The translations under genes and the position numbers were made by a program. Below, piece by piece: positions 36,968 through 46,263 of a DNA stretch of 64,000 bases (within the stretch, counting starts at the first letter, position 1; each line of letters opens with the position of its first letter). Source of the DNA: Lactonifactor longoviformis DSM 17459. Its GTDB lineage: Bacteria; Bacillota; Clostridia; Lachnospirales; Lachnospiraceae. The DNA is taken from positions 26,403-90,402 of the forward strand of contig NZ_FQVI01000019.1 of the NCBI RefSeq assembly GCF_900129135.1, in the 5' to 3' direction. The notes under the pieces were generated by a model that was not told the origin of the DNA, made no database searches, and worked only from the letters and a program-made list of their open reading frames with translations.

Positions 36968-38425
36968 TTATCTTGTCTCAAACAGGATCGCTCCCTGAGC
37001 TACCAGATTATCCTGCAGTTCCTTGATATCCTTCTGAAGTTCTCTGGGGGTTACACCCTTCTTTACAGAAAGTGCCGCTGCGGTCCCCGCTGCCTGCCCG
37101 GTTACCATCGTCTGATGGAGGTAGCGCAGGTATGCCGGCCGGTCAGTGGAAACAGATTTGCCTGCTGCCAGCAGATTGTCAATGGTTTTGGGAATCAGGC
37201 ACCGGTAAGGAATATCGTAAGATCCCCCATCCTTCGGAAACGCCATATCTGTCTTACCGTCCACGCATACAGCCAGTGTATCCATGGCTGCCACATGGTA
37301 TCCCCCTGCCTTAAAGGATGTCTTGCCAATCGTGTCCTCAAACTGGCGGCATGCCTCCACGTCGTCCCTGGTAAGGATATACTCGCCTACAATCCTGGGG
37401 CCTTCTCTCAGACGAAGCTCTGTGCAGGTCTTGGTAATATAAGCGTGCTCAAATCCAGGCACATAATTCTTGAAGAATCTCCAGGCAATCATATTCTGCT
37501 TCCTGCATTCAATGTTGCATCTGGTAAGATCCCACGCATCCGTGGGAAGCGCGTGATCCACCTGGGAGGAATGCTGGAAGTGGGCCTGAATGTGTCCCCC
37601 CTCTCTTGGGGTAAGGAAGAATCCGGCTCCTGAATACGGATGCCAGTCCCCGTTTTTCAGGGCCATATCACGCAGCTCATAAAAGCCCATGATTTCTCCC
37701 AGCTCTTTGATGTCGTAGCACTTACGGTACATATCCTCTACTTCTTCCCTTGTATTTGCACCTTCATAAGGGAAGATCAGCTGTTTAAAGGAAAACTGGT
37801 CCGGATTGGTGCGGATATAGGTTAAGAGCTTGTCCCAGTCTACCCCGTCCACTGTGAACGCCAGAGTATGAGGCTGGATAATATCACGGCTGACGCAAGC
37901 TGTCTCACATCCCGCCTGGATAGCCACGTATCCCTCTCCGGTACAGTCGATCACACGTTTTGCTTTCATCTCGTTTCTGCCGTTGGCATTTTCAACGATA
38001 ATTCCGTTTACGGTGTTCTCCTCCTTGGTAACCCCTACCACCAGAGTGTCCAAAAGGAGATCCACACCCTCTTCTTCCATCATTTCAAAGATAAGGTATA
38101 CCCACCATTCCGGATCTACATAGGAGAAGGTATAGCCTGCTTTTTCCCTGATCTTGCTTCTCCACTCAGGCAGCGCATGCCCGGATTTCAGAAGTCTCTG
38201 ATAGGTTTCTTCCACCAGGCCCCCGATATCTCTTTTGCCCTGTGGGTTAAATAATCTTGCATAGGCGAATCCGGGAGGTCCGGAAAGACTCATCTGCCCT
38301 CCCAGGATCCCTGTTTTTTCAATCAATAAGGTTTTTGCACCATTCCTCGCACTGGCAATTGCCGCAGCCACACCTGAAGTTCCGCCGCCGCAGACAATTA
38401 CATCATATTGTGTGTCGTACCCCAT
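36968..38425 (-). CDS. FAD-dependent oxidoreductase (FAD_oxidored family)
   Basis: 485-aa flavoprotein: dinucleotide motif VIVCGGGTSGVAAA near residue 10, FAD contacts LLIEKTGILGGQMSLSG, RVIDCTGEGYVAIQAG mid-protein, and the closing motif LLAAGKSVSTDRPAYLRYLHQTMVTGQAAGTAAAL. This family covers uncharacterised reductases and dehydrogenases near heterodisulfide reductase A and fumarate reductase-type flavoproteins. The ATG at 38425 follows GAAGGAGGG. It comes 25 bp after the UGSC gene; such pairs recur in carbohydrate and aromatic catabolism loci, but no reaction is known to me. Confidence 0.85.
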   Translation of the reverse strand: MGYDTQYDVIVCGGGTSGVAAAIASARNGAKTLLIEKTGILGGQMSLSGPPGFAYARLFNPQGKRDIGGLVEETYQRLLKSGHALPEWRSKIREKAGYTFSYVDPEWWVYLIFEMMEEEGVDLLLDTLVVGVTKEENTVNGIIVENANGRNEMKAKRVIDCTGEGYVAIQAGCETACVSRDIIQPHTLAFTVDGVDWDKLLTYIRTNPDQFSFKQLIFPYEGANTREEVEDMYRKCYDIKELGEIMGFYELRDMALKNGDWHPYSGAGFFLTPREGGHIQAHFQHSSQVDHALPTDAWDLTRCNIECRKQNMIAWRFFKNYVPGFEHAYITKTCTELRLREGPRIVGEYILTRDDVEACRQFEDTIGKTSFKAGGYHVAAMDTLAVCVDGKTDMAFPKDGGSYDIPYRCLIPKTIDNLLAAGKSVSTDRPAYLRYLHQTMVTGQAAGTAAALSVKKGVTPRELQKDIKELQDNLVAQGAILFETR

Positions 38426-38450
38426 AACGTGCCCTCCTTCATTATTTTTT

Positions 38451-40163
38451 CTATTTTTTAAAATCTTCAATTGATTTTGCAATGGTTCCATCGGGCATAG
38501 CTACTGGCTCTACGCATCCCTCGCTGTGAAGCGCCCATGGAAGGATGACTCCGGAATGGCCGCCCCGGCCGCCGATTACTACTACTTCTACATCTTTGGG
38601 GGAGCGCGTCACAGGCAGAGGATGTCTGTTTTCCCACTCTTTCGGCCGTACCGGAACAAGTCCGCGGTTGCGAACCATAGGTACCTCATGATATACATAC
38701 TGATGAATATGTTCCTGAATCATTTCCTTTGTATAACCGGATTTTTTCAGCATCATACCGTGGTCCGGCGTCAGGCATACTACCAGGGGACCAGGCATAT
38801 AGGCATTGTTGGAGCCAAGTGTGGTACAGCAGTGTGTTATGGTATCCAGCAGATCGTGTCCGTTTAAGCTTAGGAAGTCGATAATATCATGAAGAGGTTC
38901 TGCTTTTAGCACATAGACCGTGGTTGTATCTGAATCATAACGGTCCTCGTTGATCATATTCCACTGCGCCAGTTCAGGCTCTTCTGCAAAGCAGTAGGTG
39001 AATTCTGCCTGGGAAGCGATGCAGTCCAGATCACATACACCTGGAACTGAGCGGAATATATTCATGATAACCAGGTTAACAGCTCTTCCTATGGTTGCGT
39101 TGGCCGGATAGCCAGGTCCCTGGCAGCCCTGTTTGCCGGAGATTCCAATTTCCTGGGCAATGGGACCGGATACGATTACCATGTTGCCGCCGGGATGAGA
39201 AGTTGTCACAGACTGGTTCAGGTTGTACAGGGGACTGTTCAGCGCCTTGAATACAGCTACCAGTATGGGCATGGCTGTTGGTTTGCATCCTGCCATAATT
39301 GCTGCCACTGCCACGTCCCTTACGGTAACGGTCTTGCCGCTGGGGCCGCTGGGACTGCACAGCACCAGATCTTCATCAAATGGACAGTACTCCATCATTT
39401 TCTCATACCGGGCTTTTGTAGGAGGAATGATCGGAAGCCCGTCGCTGATGTGCTCTGCATTGAAGAAATCGTTAATTTCCTCCATGTATGCACCCGGTTC
39501 ACAGAGTTTTTCTTCTTCTATCTCTAATTCCTCCGTCAGGGGGAGCAGTCCGTCTGCTCTCGGAGGCACTTTGTCCATCTTAAAGTCAATGTGGGCAAGC
39601 TCTTCCAGCTTTTCTCCATTGCTGGTCAGAGACTCTATGATGTAATCCCATTTCAAATCCACCTGAGCCGCCACTTCTTCTACAGTACTGGCCTGATAGA
39701 TGTCTACTGAACAGAGACAGAGATGCCCTGCCCGGTACACGCCCACACCTTCTGTGATACCGGTTCCCGGAGGTGCTGTCATGTAGACAGTGGGAATCCC
39801 CAGCTCTTCCAGGGCAATGCTTAACACGGTGGTGGAAGAAGAAGTTCCCATATCACCAAAGGCAACAATGGCCGCCGTTGGTTTCTCCTCTGCCAGCATT
39901 TCCGCATATTTCCTCAGAGCCTCCGCGTCCTTTCCCCGGACTGTTTCTGTATACTCTACGAAGTTTGTAATCCCCAGTTCTGTAAAGTGCTCTTTGATGC
40001 GATCAAACACCGTGTAATAATTACAAAATCCCAGTTTTGTATTATTATAAAAAAGTATTTTGCCTGACTTCAGCTCTTCCAGAGATACCCGGGGGGCCAG
40101 CTGAATCATTTTTCGTTCCTGAAACCCTCTGGGGTCCAGGATTGGATTAAATTTTGTCGCCAT
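38451..40163 (-). CDS. UGSC-family protein with C-terminal DGLPxxPPT domain
   Basis: 570-aa two-domain protein. Residues about 1-200 match the UGSC fold (named for a selenocysteine/cysteine motif): ILDPRG at the start, GDMGTSSSTTV near residue 105, ALEELGIPTVYMTA. The usual U/CGSC motif reads MGTSS here, so the catalytic Sec/Cys appears lost. Residues about 230-500 carry the second conserved domain (SDGLPIIPPTKARYEKM, VAVAAIMAGCKPTAMPILVAVFKAL, GPGYPANATIGRAVNLV). The second ATG, 40163, has AGGAG 7 nt upstream and was chosen over 40169. First gene of the cluster, divergent from LysR. Function unknown. Confidence 0.75.
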   Translation of the reverse strand: MATKFNPILDPRGFQERKMIQLAPRVSLEELKSGKILFYNNTKLGFCNYYTVFDRIKEHFTELGITNFVEYTETVRGKDAEALRKYAEMLAEEKPTAAIVAFGDMGTSSSTTVLSIALEELGIPTVYMTAPPGTGITEGVGVYRAGHLCLCSVDIYQASTVEEVAAQVDLKWDYIIESLTSNGEKLEELAHIDFKMDKVPPRADGLLPLTEELEIEEEKLCEPGAYMEEINDFFNAEHISDGLPIIPPTKARYEKMMEYCPFDEDLVLCSPSGPSGKTVTVRDVAVAAIMAGCKPTAMPILVAVFKALNSPLYNLNQSVTTSHPGGNMVIVSGPIAQEIGISGKQGCQGPGYPANATIGRAVNLVIMNIFRSVPGVCDLDCIASQAEFTYCFAEEPELAQWNMINEDRYDSDTTTVYVLKAEPLHDIIDFLSLNGHDLLDTITHCCTTLGSNNAYMPGPLVVCLTPDHGMMLKKSGYTKEMIQEHIHQYVYHEVPMVRNRGLVPVRPKEWENRHPLPVTRSPKDVEVVVIGGRGGHSGVILPWALHSEGCVEPVAMPDGTIAKSIEDFKK

Positions 40164-40276
40164 ACTCATTCTCCTTTTCCATACTTATTTTTTATATACT
40201 GCTTAAGCATTTTTTATTTTATGACTTAAGTTTACTTTTTTATGGCTGTTGTATCAATTCGCTTTTCCCTCCCTTT

Positions 40277-40295
40277 TTATTCCTGGAACGAATAA
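40277..40295. promoter_or_regulatory. Candidate LysR operator in the divergent region
   Basis: TTATTCCTGGAACGAATAA is an inverted repeat with 6-bp perfect arms and a T-N11-A core, the LysR-type site pattern. It lies between the divergent LysR and UGSC genes, 40 bp from the LysR promoter -35. Confidence 0.55.
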
Positions 40296-40332
40296 GTACA
40301 CAAACCGATGTCAGATTAAGTTGCATGTCTGC

Positions 40333-40361
40333 TTGATAACGTCGGAATCTTGCGATATAAT
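40333..40361 (+). promoter_or_regulatory. Sigma-A promoter of the lysR gene
   Basis: -35 TTGATA (40333-40338), 17-nt spacer, -10 TATAAT (40356-40361). On the opposite strand TTGATA-17-TAAACT (40256-40228) could serve the UGSC gene. Confidence 0.7.
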
Positions 40362-40405
40362 AAGTCTTGACAGTTTGTTGAGCAGGCATAAAAGGAGAGA
40401 GATGA

Positions 40406-41311
40406 ATGACATTTGAACAATTACAACATTTTCTGGCAATTGCGAAATATAAAAACTATTCGATTGCTGCTGAAGAAAGCTTTGTCTCCCAGTCTTCTCT
40501 CTCCAAGCAAATCAAAGCACTGGAGGAAGAACTGGGATTCAAACTTTTTGACAGGACTACCAGGAATATCGAGCTGACTGAGGGCGGGGAAGAATTTGTG
40601 ATGTATTCTAAAAGAATTCTGCAGGAGTATAAAGAAATGCTCAGCAGACTTCGCAGATATACGGACGAATCCAAGAATACCCTGAGGATAGCCGCCATAC
40701 CTGTCATGAATCATTACGGACTCACGGACATTATTTTTCATTTTCAGCAGCAATACCCCGGGGTAAGAGTGAAGGTTCTGGAAAAGGACGGGAGCTACGT
40801 TGTCCAGGATCTGGAGAAAGGGGATGCCGATCTGGTATTCCTGAGAAGCCATCATATTCCGGAAGGAGAATTCTTAATCTATCCCCTGATCGACGATGAG
40901 CTGGTGCTGATTACCGGTCAGGATCACCGTTTTTCAAACAGAGATGAGATCGAGCTAAAAGAGGCGGAGGATGAAGAATTTCTGTTTTTAGGAGCCAATA
41001 CCGGTATGCATCAGACCTGCATCAAAGCATGCAAAATGGCAGGGTTCATTCCAAAAGAACGGTGCCTGGATCTCCGCTCCAGCACCATCAAGAATCTGGT
41101 GGCAAACGGCCAGGGCATCTCTCTTATGATGAAGGCATCCATTGAGTACATGAAAGACCCCAGAATACATATCGTCTATCTGAAAGAACATCCCATAGTA
41201 AATCTGGCACTGGCAACCAAAGAAGAAAAGTTAAGTGATGTATCCCGGACATTTATTGAATATGTCCAGGATAGTTTCGGGCATCTTACCGACGGGGAAG
41301 AAGTCATGTAG
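40406..41311 (+). CDS. LysR-type transcriptional regulator
   Basis: 301-aa regulator: N-terminal winged helix-turn-helix (FEQLQHFLAIAKYKNYSIAAEESFVSQSSLSKQIKALEEELGFKLFDR, residues 3-52) and a type 2 periplasmic-like effector domain from about residue 90. Divergent from the UGSC/FAD/ALDH cluster and likely its activator, with a T-N11-A palindrome between them. The start at 40406 follows AAAGGAGAGAG. A repeat begins at its stop codon. Confidence 0.93.
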   Translation: MTFEQLQHFLAIAKYKNYSIAAEESFVSQSSLSKQIKALEEELGFKLFDRTTRNIELTEGGEEFVMYSKRILQEYKEMLSRLRRYTDESKNTLRIAAIPVMNHYGLTDIIFHFQQQYPGVRVKVLEKDGSYVVQDLEKGDADLVFLRSHHIPEGEFLIYPLIDDELVLITGQDHRFSNRDEIELKEAEDEEFLFLGANTGMHQTCIKACKMAGFIPKERCLDLRSSTIKNLVANGQGISLMMKASIEYMKDPRIHIVYLKEHPIVNLALATKEEKLSDVSRTFIEYVQDSFGHLTDGEEVM

Positions 41312-41347
41312 GGACAGGTCTGTTGTAAAAAGGGACAGGCCGATCCC
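41307..41347 (+). repeat. REP-like GGGACAG repeats
   Basis: TGTAGGGACAGGTCTG at 41307-41322 overlaps the LysR stop and recurs as an exact 16-mer on the minus strand at 57810-57825. A second GGGACAGG follows at 41330. GGGACAGG-type repeats are typical of REP/Y1-transposase-linked elements in Clostridia; no Y1 transposase is in the window. Confidence 0.5.
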
Positions 41348-41391
41348 AAAAGGGGACGTGTTCCTTTTAGAAAGAACACGTCCCCTTTTTT
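41348..41391. terminator. Bidirectional terminator between lysR and secA
   Basis: Sixteen-base perfect arms (41348-41363 and 41374-41389, core GGGGACGTGTTC/GAACACGTCCCC), flanked by A-run and T-run so both strands end in TTTT. Separates convergent genes; it resembles the REP motifs next to it. Confidence 0.8.
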
Positions 41392-41396
41392 ACCCT

Positions 41397-43967
41397 TTAG
41401 ACTGCTTTACGCCCGCAGCACTGTTTGTATTTCTTACCGCTGCCGCATGGGCAGGGGTCATTGGGATATACTTTTTTTACTGCTCTCTGCATTGGTTTCT
41501 TAGGACCGGATTCGTCTTTATTCGTTCCGGTTACCTTCGCTACCTGTTCTCTTTCTACCTTCTGCTCTACTTTTACATGGTACAGCAGGCGAAGTGTATC
41601 CTCCTGGATCGCAGCGGTCATGGCATTAAACATCTCGTAGCCGCTCATCTTATATTCTACCTTCGGATCCCTCTGGCCATAGGCCTGCAGGCCGATTCCC
41701 TGGCGCAGCTGATCCATGTCATCGATATGGTCCATCCACTTCCGGTCGATTACCTTCAGCAAAATGACACGCTCCAGTTCTCTCAGCTGTTCTGGTTCCG
41801 GGAACTCCACTTCTTTTTCTTCGTAAATCTTTACTGCCTCTTCCTTCAGATCCTGTTTCAGCTGATTCTTCTTAATCCCTTCTACCTTCTCTTTTGTCAC
41901 TGGTTTTACAGGTATGATGGGAATTAATACACTGTTCAGTTCGTTGAGATCCCACTCTTCGTTCTCTACGTCGTCAGAGATGCACATATCTACTGTACTG
42001 TCCACGATATCAGTAATCATCTTATAGATAGACTCTCTCATATTCTCTCCGTCCAGAACGCGGCGTCTCTCTTTGTAGATAATCTCCCGCTGTTCGTTGT
42101 TTACCTGGTCATATTCCAGCAGGTTCTTACGGATTCCGTAGTTATTGCTCTCTATCTTCATCTGCGCCTTTTCAATGGCACTGGACAGCATTTTATGCTC
42201 AATCTGCTCATTCTCCGCAACACCCAGAGATTTAAATACGTTCATCAGCTTTTCGGAACCAAACAGACGCATCAGGTCATCTTCCAGAGAAATATAGAAT
42301 CTGGATTCACCCGGATCTCCCTGCCGTCCGGAACGGCCGCGGAGCTGATTGTCAATACGCCTGGATTCGTGGCGCTCTGTACCAATAATTTTGAGTCCGC
42401 CTGCTTCTCTGGACACATCATCCAGCTTGATATCGGTACCACGACCGGCCATATTGGTTGCGATGGTAACCGCTCCGGCCTCTCCGGCACCGGCTACGAT
42501 CTCTGCCTCCAGCTCATGGAACTTTGCGTTCAATACCGTATGCTTGATTCCCTCTCTTTTCAGCATCCCGCTGAGAAGTTCGGAGTTCTCTATGGTAATG
42601 GTGCCGACCAGGACCGGCTGATTCTTGGCGTGGGCCTCTTTGATCTCTTCCACCACAGCCCGGAACTTTTCCTTCTGAGTCATATATACCGCATCGTCGT
42701 AGTCTTTACGGATGACAGGCATATTCGTTGGAATCTCTACAACGTCCATGCCGTAGATTTCCCTGAACTCCTTTTCCTCTGTTAGAGCAGTACCTGTCAT
42801 ACCCGACTTTTTGGTGTATTTGTTAAAGAAATTCTGGAAGGTAATCGTTGCCAGGGTTTTGCTCTCCCTCCTTACCTTCACATGCTCTTTTGCCTCAATT
42901 GCCTGGTGGAGCCCGTCGGAATACCGGCGGCCGGGCATAATACGGCCGGTAAATTCATCTACAATCAGTACCTGATCGTCCTTTACCACATAATCCTGGT
43001 CTCTGAACATCAGATTGTGTGCCCGCAGAGCCAGTATAATATTGTGCTGAATCTCCAGATTCTCAGGATCCGCCAGATTCTCAATGCTGAAGAACTTTTC
43101 TACTTTCTTAACGCCCTGTTCGGTCAGATTTACAATCTTATCTTTTTCATTAACGATAAAGTCCCCGGTTTCAATGATTTCCTCTCCCATAATGGCGGTC
43201 ATCTTCGTCATCTCACCGCTGGCCTCGCCCCGCTCCAGCTGTCTTGCAAGAATGTCGCAGACTTCATAGAGCTTGGTGGACTTTTCACTCTGTCCGGAAA
43301 TAATCAGAGGAGTTCTGGCCTCGTCAATAAGAACCGAGTCAACCTCATCGATGATAGCATAGTGGAGGTCCCTCTGCACCAGCTGTTCCTTGTAAATCAC
43401 CATGTTGTCACGCAGGTAATCAAAGCCCAGCTCATTGTTCGTCACATAGGTAATGTCACAGGCATAGGCAGCACGTCTCTCGTCATTATTCATGGAATTC
43501 AGAACCACGCCTACTGTCAGTCCCAAAAATTCATGAACCTTACCCATCCACTCCGCATCACGGTGTGCCAGATAATCATTGACGGTTACAATATGCACGC
43601 CTTCCCCCTCCAAAGCATTCAGATAGGCAGGGAGGGTTGATACCAGTGTCTTACCTTCACCGGTTCTCATCTCAGCAATACGCCCCTGATGCAGGATAAT
43701 ACCGCCGATGAGCTGTACCCGGTAATGTTCCATATTGAGGACACGCTTGGCCGCCTCTCTCACAGTGGCAAATGCCTCCGGGAGAATATCATCCAGCGTA
43801 GCACCCTCGGAGAGCCGGTTTTTAAATTCCCTGGTCTTCTCCCGCAGTTCCTCGTCACTGAGCTTCTGCATCTCAGGACGAAGTTCCTCAATCTTGTCCA
43901 CAGTGGCCACCAGCCGCTTTACTTCTCTTTCACTATGGGTTCCAAATATCTTGTTTATAACATTCAT
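41397..43967 (-). CDS. secA: Preprotein translocase ATPase SecA
   Basis: 856-aa cytoplasmic motor that drives secreted proteins through SecYEG. Walker [14 protein letters not shown] near residue 103, DEVD-type Walker B, preprotein cross-linking domain, helical scaffold, and a C-terminal SEC-C zinc tail [14 protein letters not shown] that binds SecB or the ribosome. Full length. Own promoter and terminators on both sides. The start has a weak ribosome site (AGGAGTATTTTTT), which is common for secA; a SecA-control sequence was not looked for. Confidence 0.97.
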   Translation of the reverse strand: MNVINKIFGTHSEREVKRLVATVDKIEELRPEMQKLSDEELREKTREFKNRLSEGATLDDILPEAFATVREAAKRVLNMEHYRVQLIGGIILHQGRIAEMRTGEGKTLVSTLPAYLNALEGEGVHIVTVNDYLAHRDAEWMGKVHEFLGLTVGVVLNSMNNDERRAAYACDITYVTNNELGFDYLRDNMVIYKEQLVQRDLHYAIIDEVDSVLIDEARTPLIISGQSEKSTKLYEVCDILARQLERGEASGEMTKMTAIMGEEIIETGDFIVNEKDKIVNLTEQGVKKVEKFFSIENLADPENLEIQHNIILALRAHNLMFRDQDYVVKDDQVLIVDEFTGRIMPGRRYSDGLHQAIEAKEHVKVRRESKTLATITFQNFFNKYTKKSGMTGTALTEEKEFREIYGMDVVEIPTNMPVIRKDYDDAVYMTQKEKFRAVVEEIKEAHAKNQPVLVGTITIENSELLSGMLKREGIKHTVLNAKFHELEAEIVAGAGEAGAVTIATNMAGRGTDIKLDDVSREAGGLKIIGTERHESRRIDNQLRGRSGRQGDPGESRFYISLEDDLMRLFGSEKLMNVFKSLGVAENEQIEHKMLSSAIEKAQMKIESNNYGIRKNLLEYDQVNNEQREIIYKERRRVLDGENMRESIYKMITDIVDSTVDMCISDDVENEEWDLNELNSVLIPIIPVKPVTKEKVEGIKKNQLKQDLKEEAVKIYEEKEVEFPEPEQLRELERVILLKVIDRKWMDHIDDMDQLRQGIGLQAYGQRDPKVEYKMSGYEMFNAMTAAIQEDTLRLLYHVKVEQKVEREQVAKVTGTNKDESGPKKPMQRAVKKVYPNDPCPCGSGKKYKQCCGRKAV

Positions 43968-44022
43968 AAAAAATACTCCTATTTTTTCTTCGTTTTCAAC
44001 TTAAGTCATAGCACTATTGTTC

Positions 44023-44051
44023 ATTTTAGCACTTTCCTATGTTGAAAACAA
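44023..44051 (-). promoter_or_regulatory. Promoter of secA
   Basis: -35 TTGTTT (44051-44046), 17-nt spacer, -10 TAAAAT (44028-44023). Confidence 0.6.
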
Positions 44052-44075
44052 TAAATTTTTCGTGAACAAACCATG

Positions 44076-44112
44076 AAAAAGCACCCGAAAGCCCTCTGCA
44101 GGCTCCGGGTGC
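44076..44112 (-). terminator. Terminator of hpf
   Basis: GCACCCG (44081-44087) pairs with CGGGTGC (44106-44112) with inner GGGC/GCCC-type pairing, then TTTTT on the minus strand. Confidence 0.85.
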
Positions 44113-44126
44113 CGGTGATTCTTATC

Positions 44127-44672
44127 TTAGAACTCTGGTTCAATCAAACCATAAGTATTGCCTTTTCTCTTGTATACCACGTTCACTTCCTCTGTCTCCG
44201 CATTCAGGAAAACATAGAAATTATGTCCCAGAAGCTCCATCTGCACACAGGCATCTTCCGGATACATGGGTTTGAAGCCAAAACGTTTGGTACGGATAAT
44301 CTTTATCTCTCCGTCATCCTCATAATCCTTTTCTACATAGGCCTTCTGGAAGTGCGTATATTCTTCCTGTTCCTTCACGCCCTGCTCTCTCTGGATGATT
44401 TTGTTTTTGTACTTTCTCAGCTGGCGCTCAATGACTTCCTCCACAAGATCAATGGATACATACATATCATTGCTTACCTGTTCCGAACGGATAATATTTC
44501 CCTTTACGGGTATGGTCACCTCAATCTTCTGGCGCTCCTTTTCTACGCTGAGCGTTACTATAATCTCCGTATCTTCTGTAAAATATCTACTTAACTTTCC
44601 AAGCTTGTCCTGGACTGCTGTGCGTAACCCATCGGTTACTTCAAGATTTTTTCCACTTATGATAAAATTCAT
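44127..44672 (-). CDS. hpf: Ribosome hibernation promoting factor, long form
   Basis: 181-aa HPF. N-terminal ribosome-binding domain (IISGKNLEVTDGLRTAVQDKLGKLSRYF...EKERQKIEVTIP), a charged linker, and the C-terminal dimerisation domain (IRTKRFGFKPMYPEDACVQMELLGHNFYVFLNAETEEVNVVYKRKGNTYGLIEP). The ATG at 44672 has AAAGGGGT upstream. Long HPF makes 100S ribosome dimers in stationary phase. Gene order hpf-secA is common in Firmicutes, here with separate promoters. Confidence 0.96.
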   Translation of the reverse strand: MNFIISGKNLEVTDGLRTAVQDKLGKLSRYFTEDTEIIVTLSVEKERQKIEVTIPVKGNIIRSEQVSNDMYVSIDLVEEVIERQLRKYKNKIIQREQGVKEQEEYTHFQKAYVEKDYEDDGEIKIIRTKRFGFKPMYPEDACVQMELLGHNFYVFLNAETEEVNVVYKRKGNTYGLIEPEF

Positions 44673-44747
44673 GCTGTCAACCCCTTTAACGTGTATTTTA
44701 CAAATCCCTTTTAAATTCTCTGCCAAGGTCATTTGTAATGTAACCCC

Positions 44748-44776
44748 ATTATATCAATATTTAGTTTTTATTGCAA
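44748..44776 (-). promoter_or_regulatory. Promoter of hpf
   Basis: -35 TTGCAA (44776-44771), 17-nt spacer, consensus -10 TATAAT (44753-44748). Confidence 0.8.
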
Positions 44777-44804
44777 CGGAATTTAGAAAATTTTCATTAT
44801 TGCA

Positions 44805-45593
44805 TTATATTTGACAGTTATTTCTGCAGCATTCTAAGACGTCCTCATATTTCATAGGACCTCCAAACAAGTCTAAGGCACTGCCAATCGTAACATCCAG
44901 GCGGCCTTTCCCTAACTCTGCCAGGGTTTTTAAGTCTGCAAAGGTACCCACACCGCCAGCATAGGTTGTTGGAATCTCACTGCCCTCTGCAAGCAGAGAT
45001 ACAAGACCGGTCTCAATCCCAGATGCTTTTCCCTCCACGTCCACAGCATGAACCAGAAACTCATCGCAAAAAGAAGCAAGCTCCCGAAGCACACCTCTGC
45101 TGATTGTCACCTCTGTAAACTTCTGCCACCGATCCGTTACTATATAGTAGTTCCCATCCCGCTTTCTGCAGCTCAAATCCAGAACCAGATGTTCTCTGCC
45201 AACGGTCTTGGCCATCCGCTCCAGGTTTTGCATGGATACTTTTCCGTCTTTGAATACATAGGAGGTTACGATAACATGGCTCGCTCCTGCCTGCAGAAAC
45301 TCACGGCTGTTTTCCGGCGTAATCCCTCCGCCCACCTGGAGGCCGCCGGGATACTCCCTGAGTGCATCCAGAGCCTGGCCCTTCGTCTGAGCATAATAAG
45401 CAGAGGACGGCGGATTCAGCATAATAATATGCCCCCCGCGAATCCCTGACGCTTTATACATCTTTGCGTAAAAGGGCGCATCCTGTTCGGCTACAAAGTT
45501 TTCTGCCGCCATGTCATTTTCATCCTTCAAAGTACCGCCGACAATCTGTTTCACTTTCCCATTATGTATATCTATGCAAGGGCGAAAATTCAT
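44805..45593 (-). CDS. hisA: ProFAR isomerase HisA, eukaryote-like type
   Basis: 262-aa beta-barrel isomerase of histidine biosynthesis. It resembles the yeast HIS6-like branch (hisA_euk), not the usual bacterial HisA: FRPCIDIHNGKVKQIVGGTL at the start, GGHIIMLNP, LQVGGGIT, and a long C-terminal half (VHAVDVEGKASGIETGLV, YAGGVGTFADL). The Asp in CIDIH and the second Asp in HAVDVEGK would be the acid/base pair. Start at 45593 after ACAGGAGG; a longer frame has no ribosome site. No other his gene is near, and it has its own promoter. Confidence 0.88.
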   Translation of the reverse strand: MNFRPCIDIHNGKVKQIVGGTLKDENDMAAENFVAEQDAPFYAKMYKASGIRGGHIIMLNPPSSAYYAQTKGQALDALREYPGGLQVGGGITPENSREFLQAGASHVIVTSYVFKDGKVSMQNLERMAKTVGREHLVLDLSCRKRDGNYYIVTDRWQKFTEVTISRGVLRELASFCDEFLVHAVDVEGKASGIETGLVSLLAEGSEIPTTYAGGVGTFADLKTLAELGKGRLDVTIGSALDLFGGPMKYEDVLECCRNNCQI

Positions 45594-45624
45594 CCGGAAA
45601 CCTCCTGTAACTAATATATGGGGT

Positions 45625-45653
45625 ATCATACCATGTTAAGACTAATTGATCAA
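45625..45653 (-). promoter_or_regulatory. Promoter of hisA
   Basis: -35 TTGATC (45653-45648), 17-nt spacer, -10 TATGAT (45630-45625). Confidence 0.7.
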
Positions 45654-45666
45654 TACGGCTTTGTCC

Positions 45667-45706
45667 AAAAAGGAAGGGCAGAGAGTCCCCTCCCTGCCCC
45701 TGTTCC
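45667..45706 (-). terminator. Terminator of the small lipoprotein gene
   Basis: GGAA..GGGCAG pairs with CTGCCC..TTCC (45672-45706), then TTTTT on the minus strand. Confidence 0.8.
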
Positions 45707-45707
45707 T

Positions 45708-46103
45708 TTATTTTGCCTGGGTATTATTTTCTGTCGTTGTGTTGTTGGCACCCGGATCTGTGTTGTCATTGGCATTTCCATTGGCATCATTTCCTGTAAG
45801 GTCATCTCCTAGATCCTCAATGCCGTCGCCTACATCTTCAACGCCGTCTTTGATATCATCGCCGAGTTCATCCACAACACCGTCTCCGTCAGCGTCATTT
45901 CCCTCTGTTACACTGTTATTGTTATTGCTTTTGTCGTTGGGAGTATTGCTGTCCGTTTTGTTTGTATCCTTGTTGTCGGTAGTTCCGTTTTCTGTCGTAT
46001 TGCTGCCGTTATTTCCGTTGTCATTATTGCTTCCGCATCCTGCTGCAAAGCTGAGAGTCAAAACTAACAGGGCGCCAAGCAAAAGTGTTTTACATTTCTT
46101 CAT
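45708..46103 (-). CDS. Small Asn/Asp-rich lipoprotein
   Basis: 131-aa lipoprotein: lipobox Cys23 (AAGC), then a low-complexity tail rich in Asn, Asp, Thr and Gly, including a calcium-site-like DADGDGVVDELGDDIKDGVEDVGDGIEDLGDDLTGND stretch with a repeated D-G-[IV]-E-D pattern. It is probably a disordered, highly acidic cell-surface protein. ATG at 46103 with AAGGAG upstream; GTG at 46106 is possible. Function not recognised. Confidence 0.75.
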   Translation of the reverse strand: MKKCKTLLLGALLVLTLSFAAGCGSNNDNGNNGSNTTENGTTDNKDTNKTDSNTPNDKSNNNNSVTEGNDADGDGVVDELGDDIKDGVEDVGDGIEDLGDDLTGNDANGNANDNTDPGANNTTTENNTQAK

Positions 46104-46209
46104 CACTATAGTCTCCTTTGATTCATTATTTTTTTATCTTCAGTGTTATTAATATGTGCTGATCTCTCCTGATTTATTCGCAGGATAAAATCTTTGAATC
46201 CGGAAACTA

Positions 46210-46249
46210 TTTTATAAAGAAAAAGATCCATGCGGATATGGATCTTTTT
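46210..46249 (-). terminator. Terminator of the dapA-dapB operon
   Basis: Twelve-base perfect arms (AAAAAGATCCAT 46220-46231 and its complement 46238-46249), 6-nt loop, then TTTTT CTTTAT. Confidence 0.9.
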
Positions 46250-46263
46250 CCAATTTTTTCATA

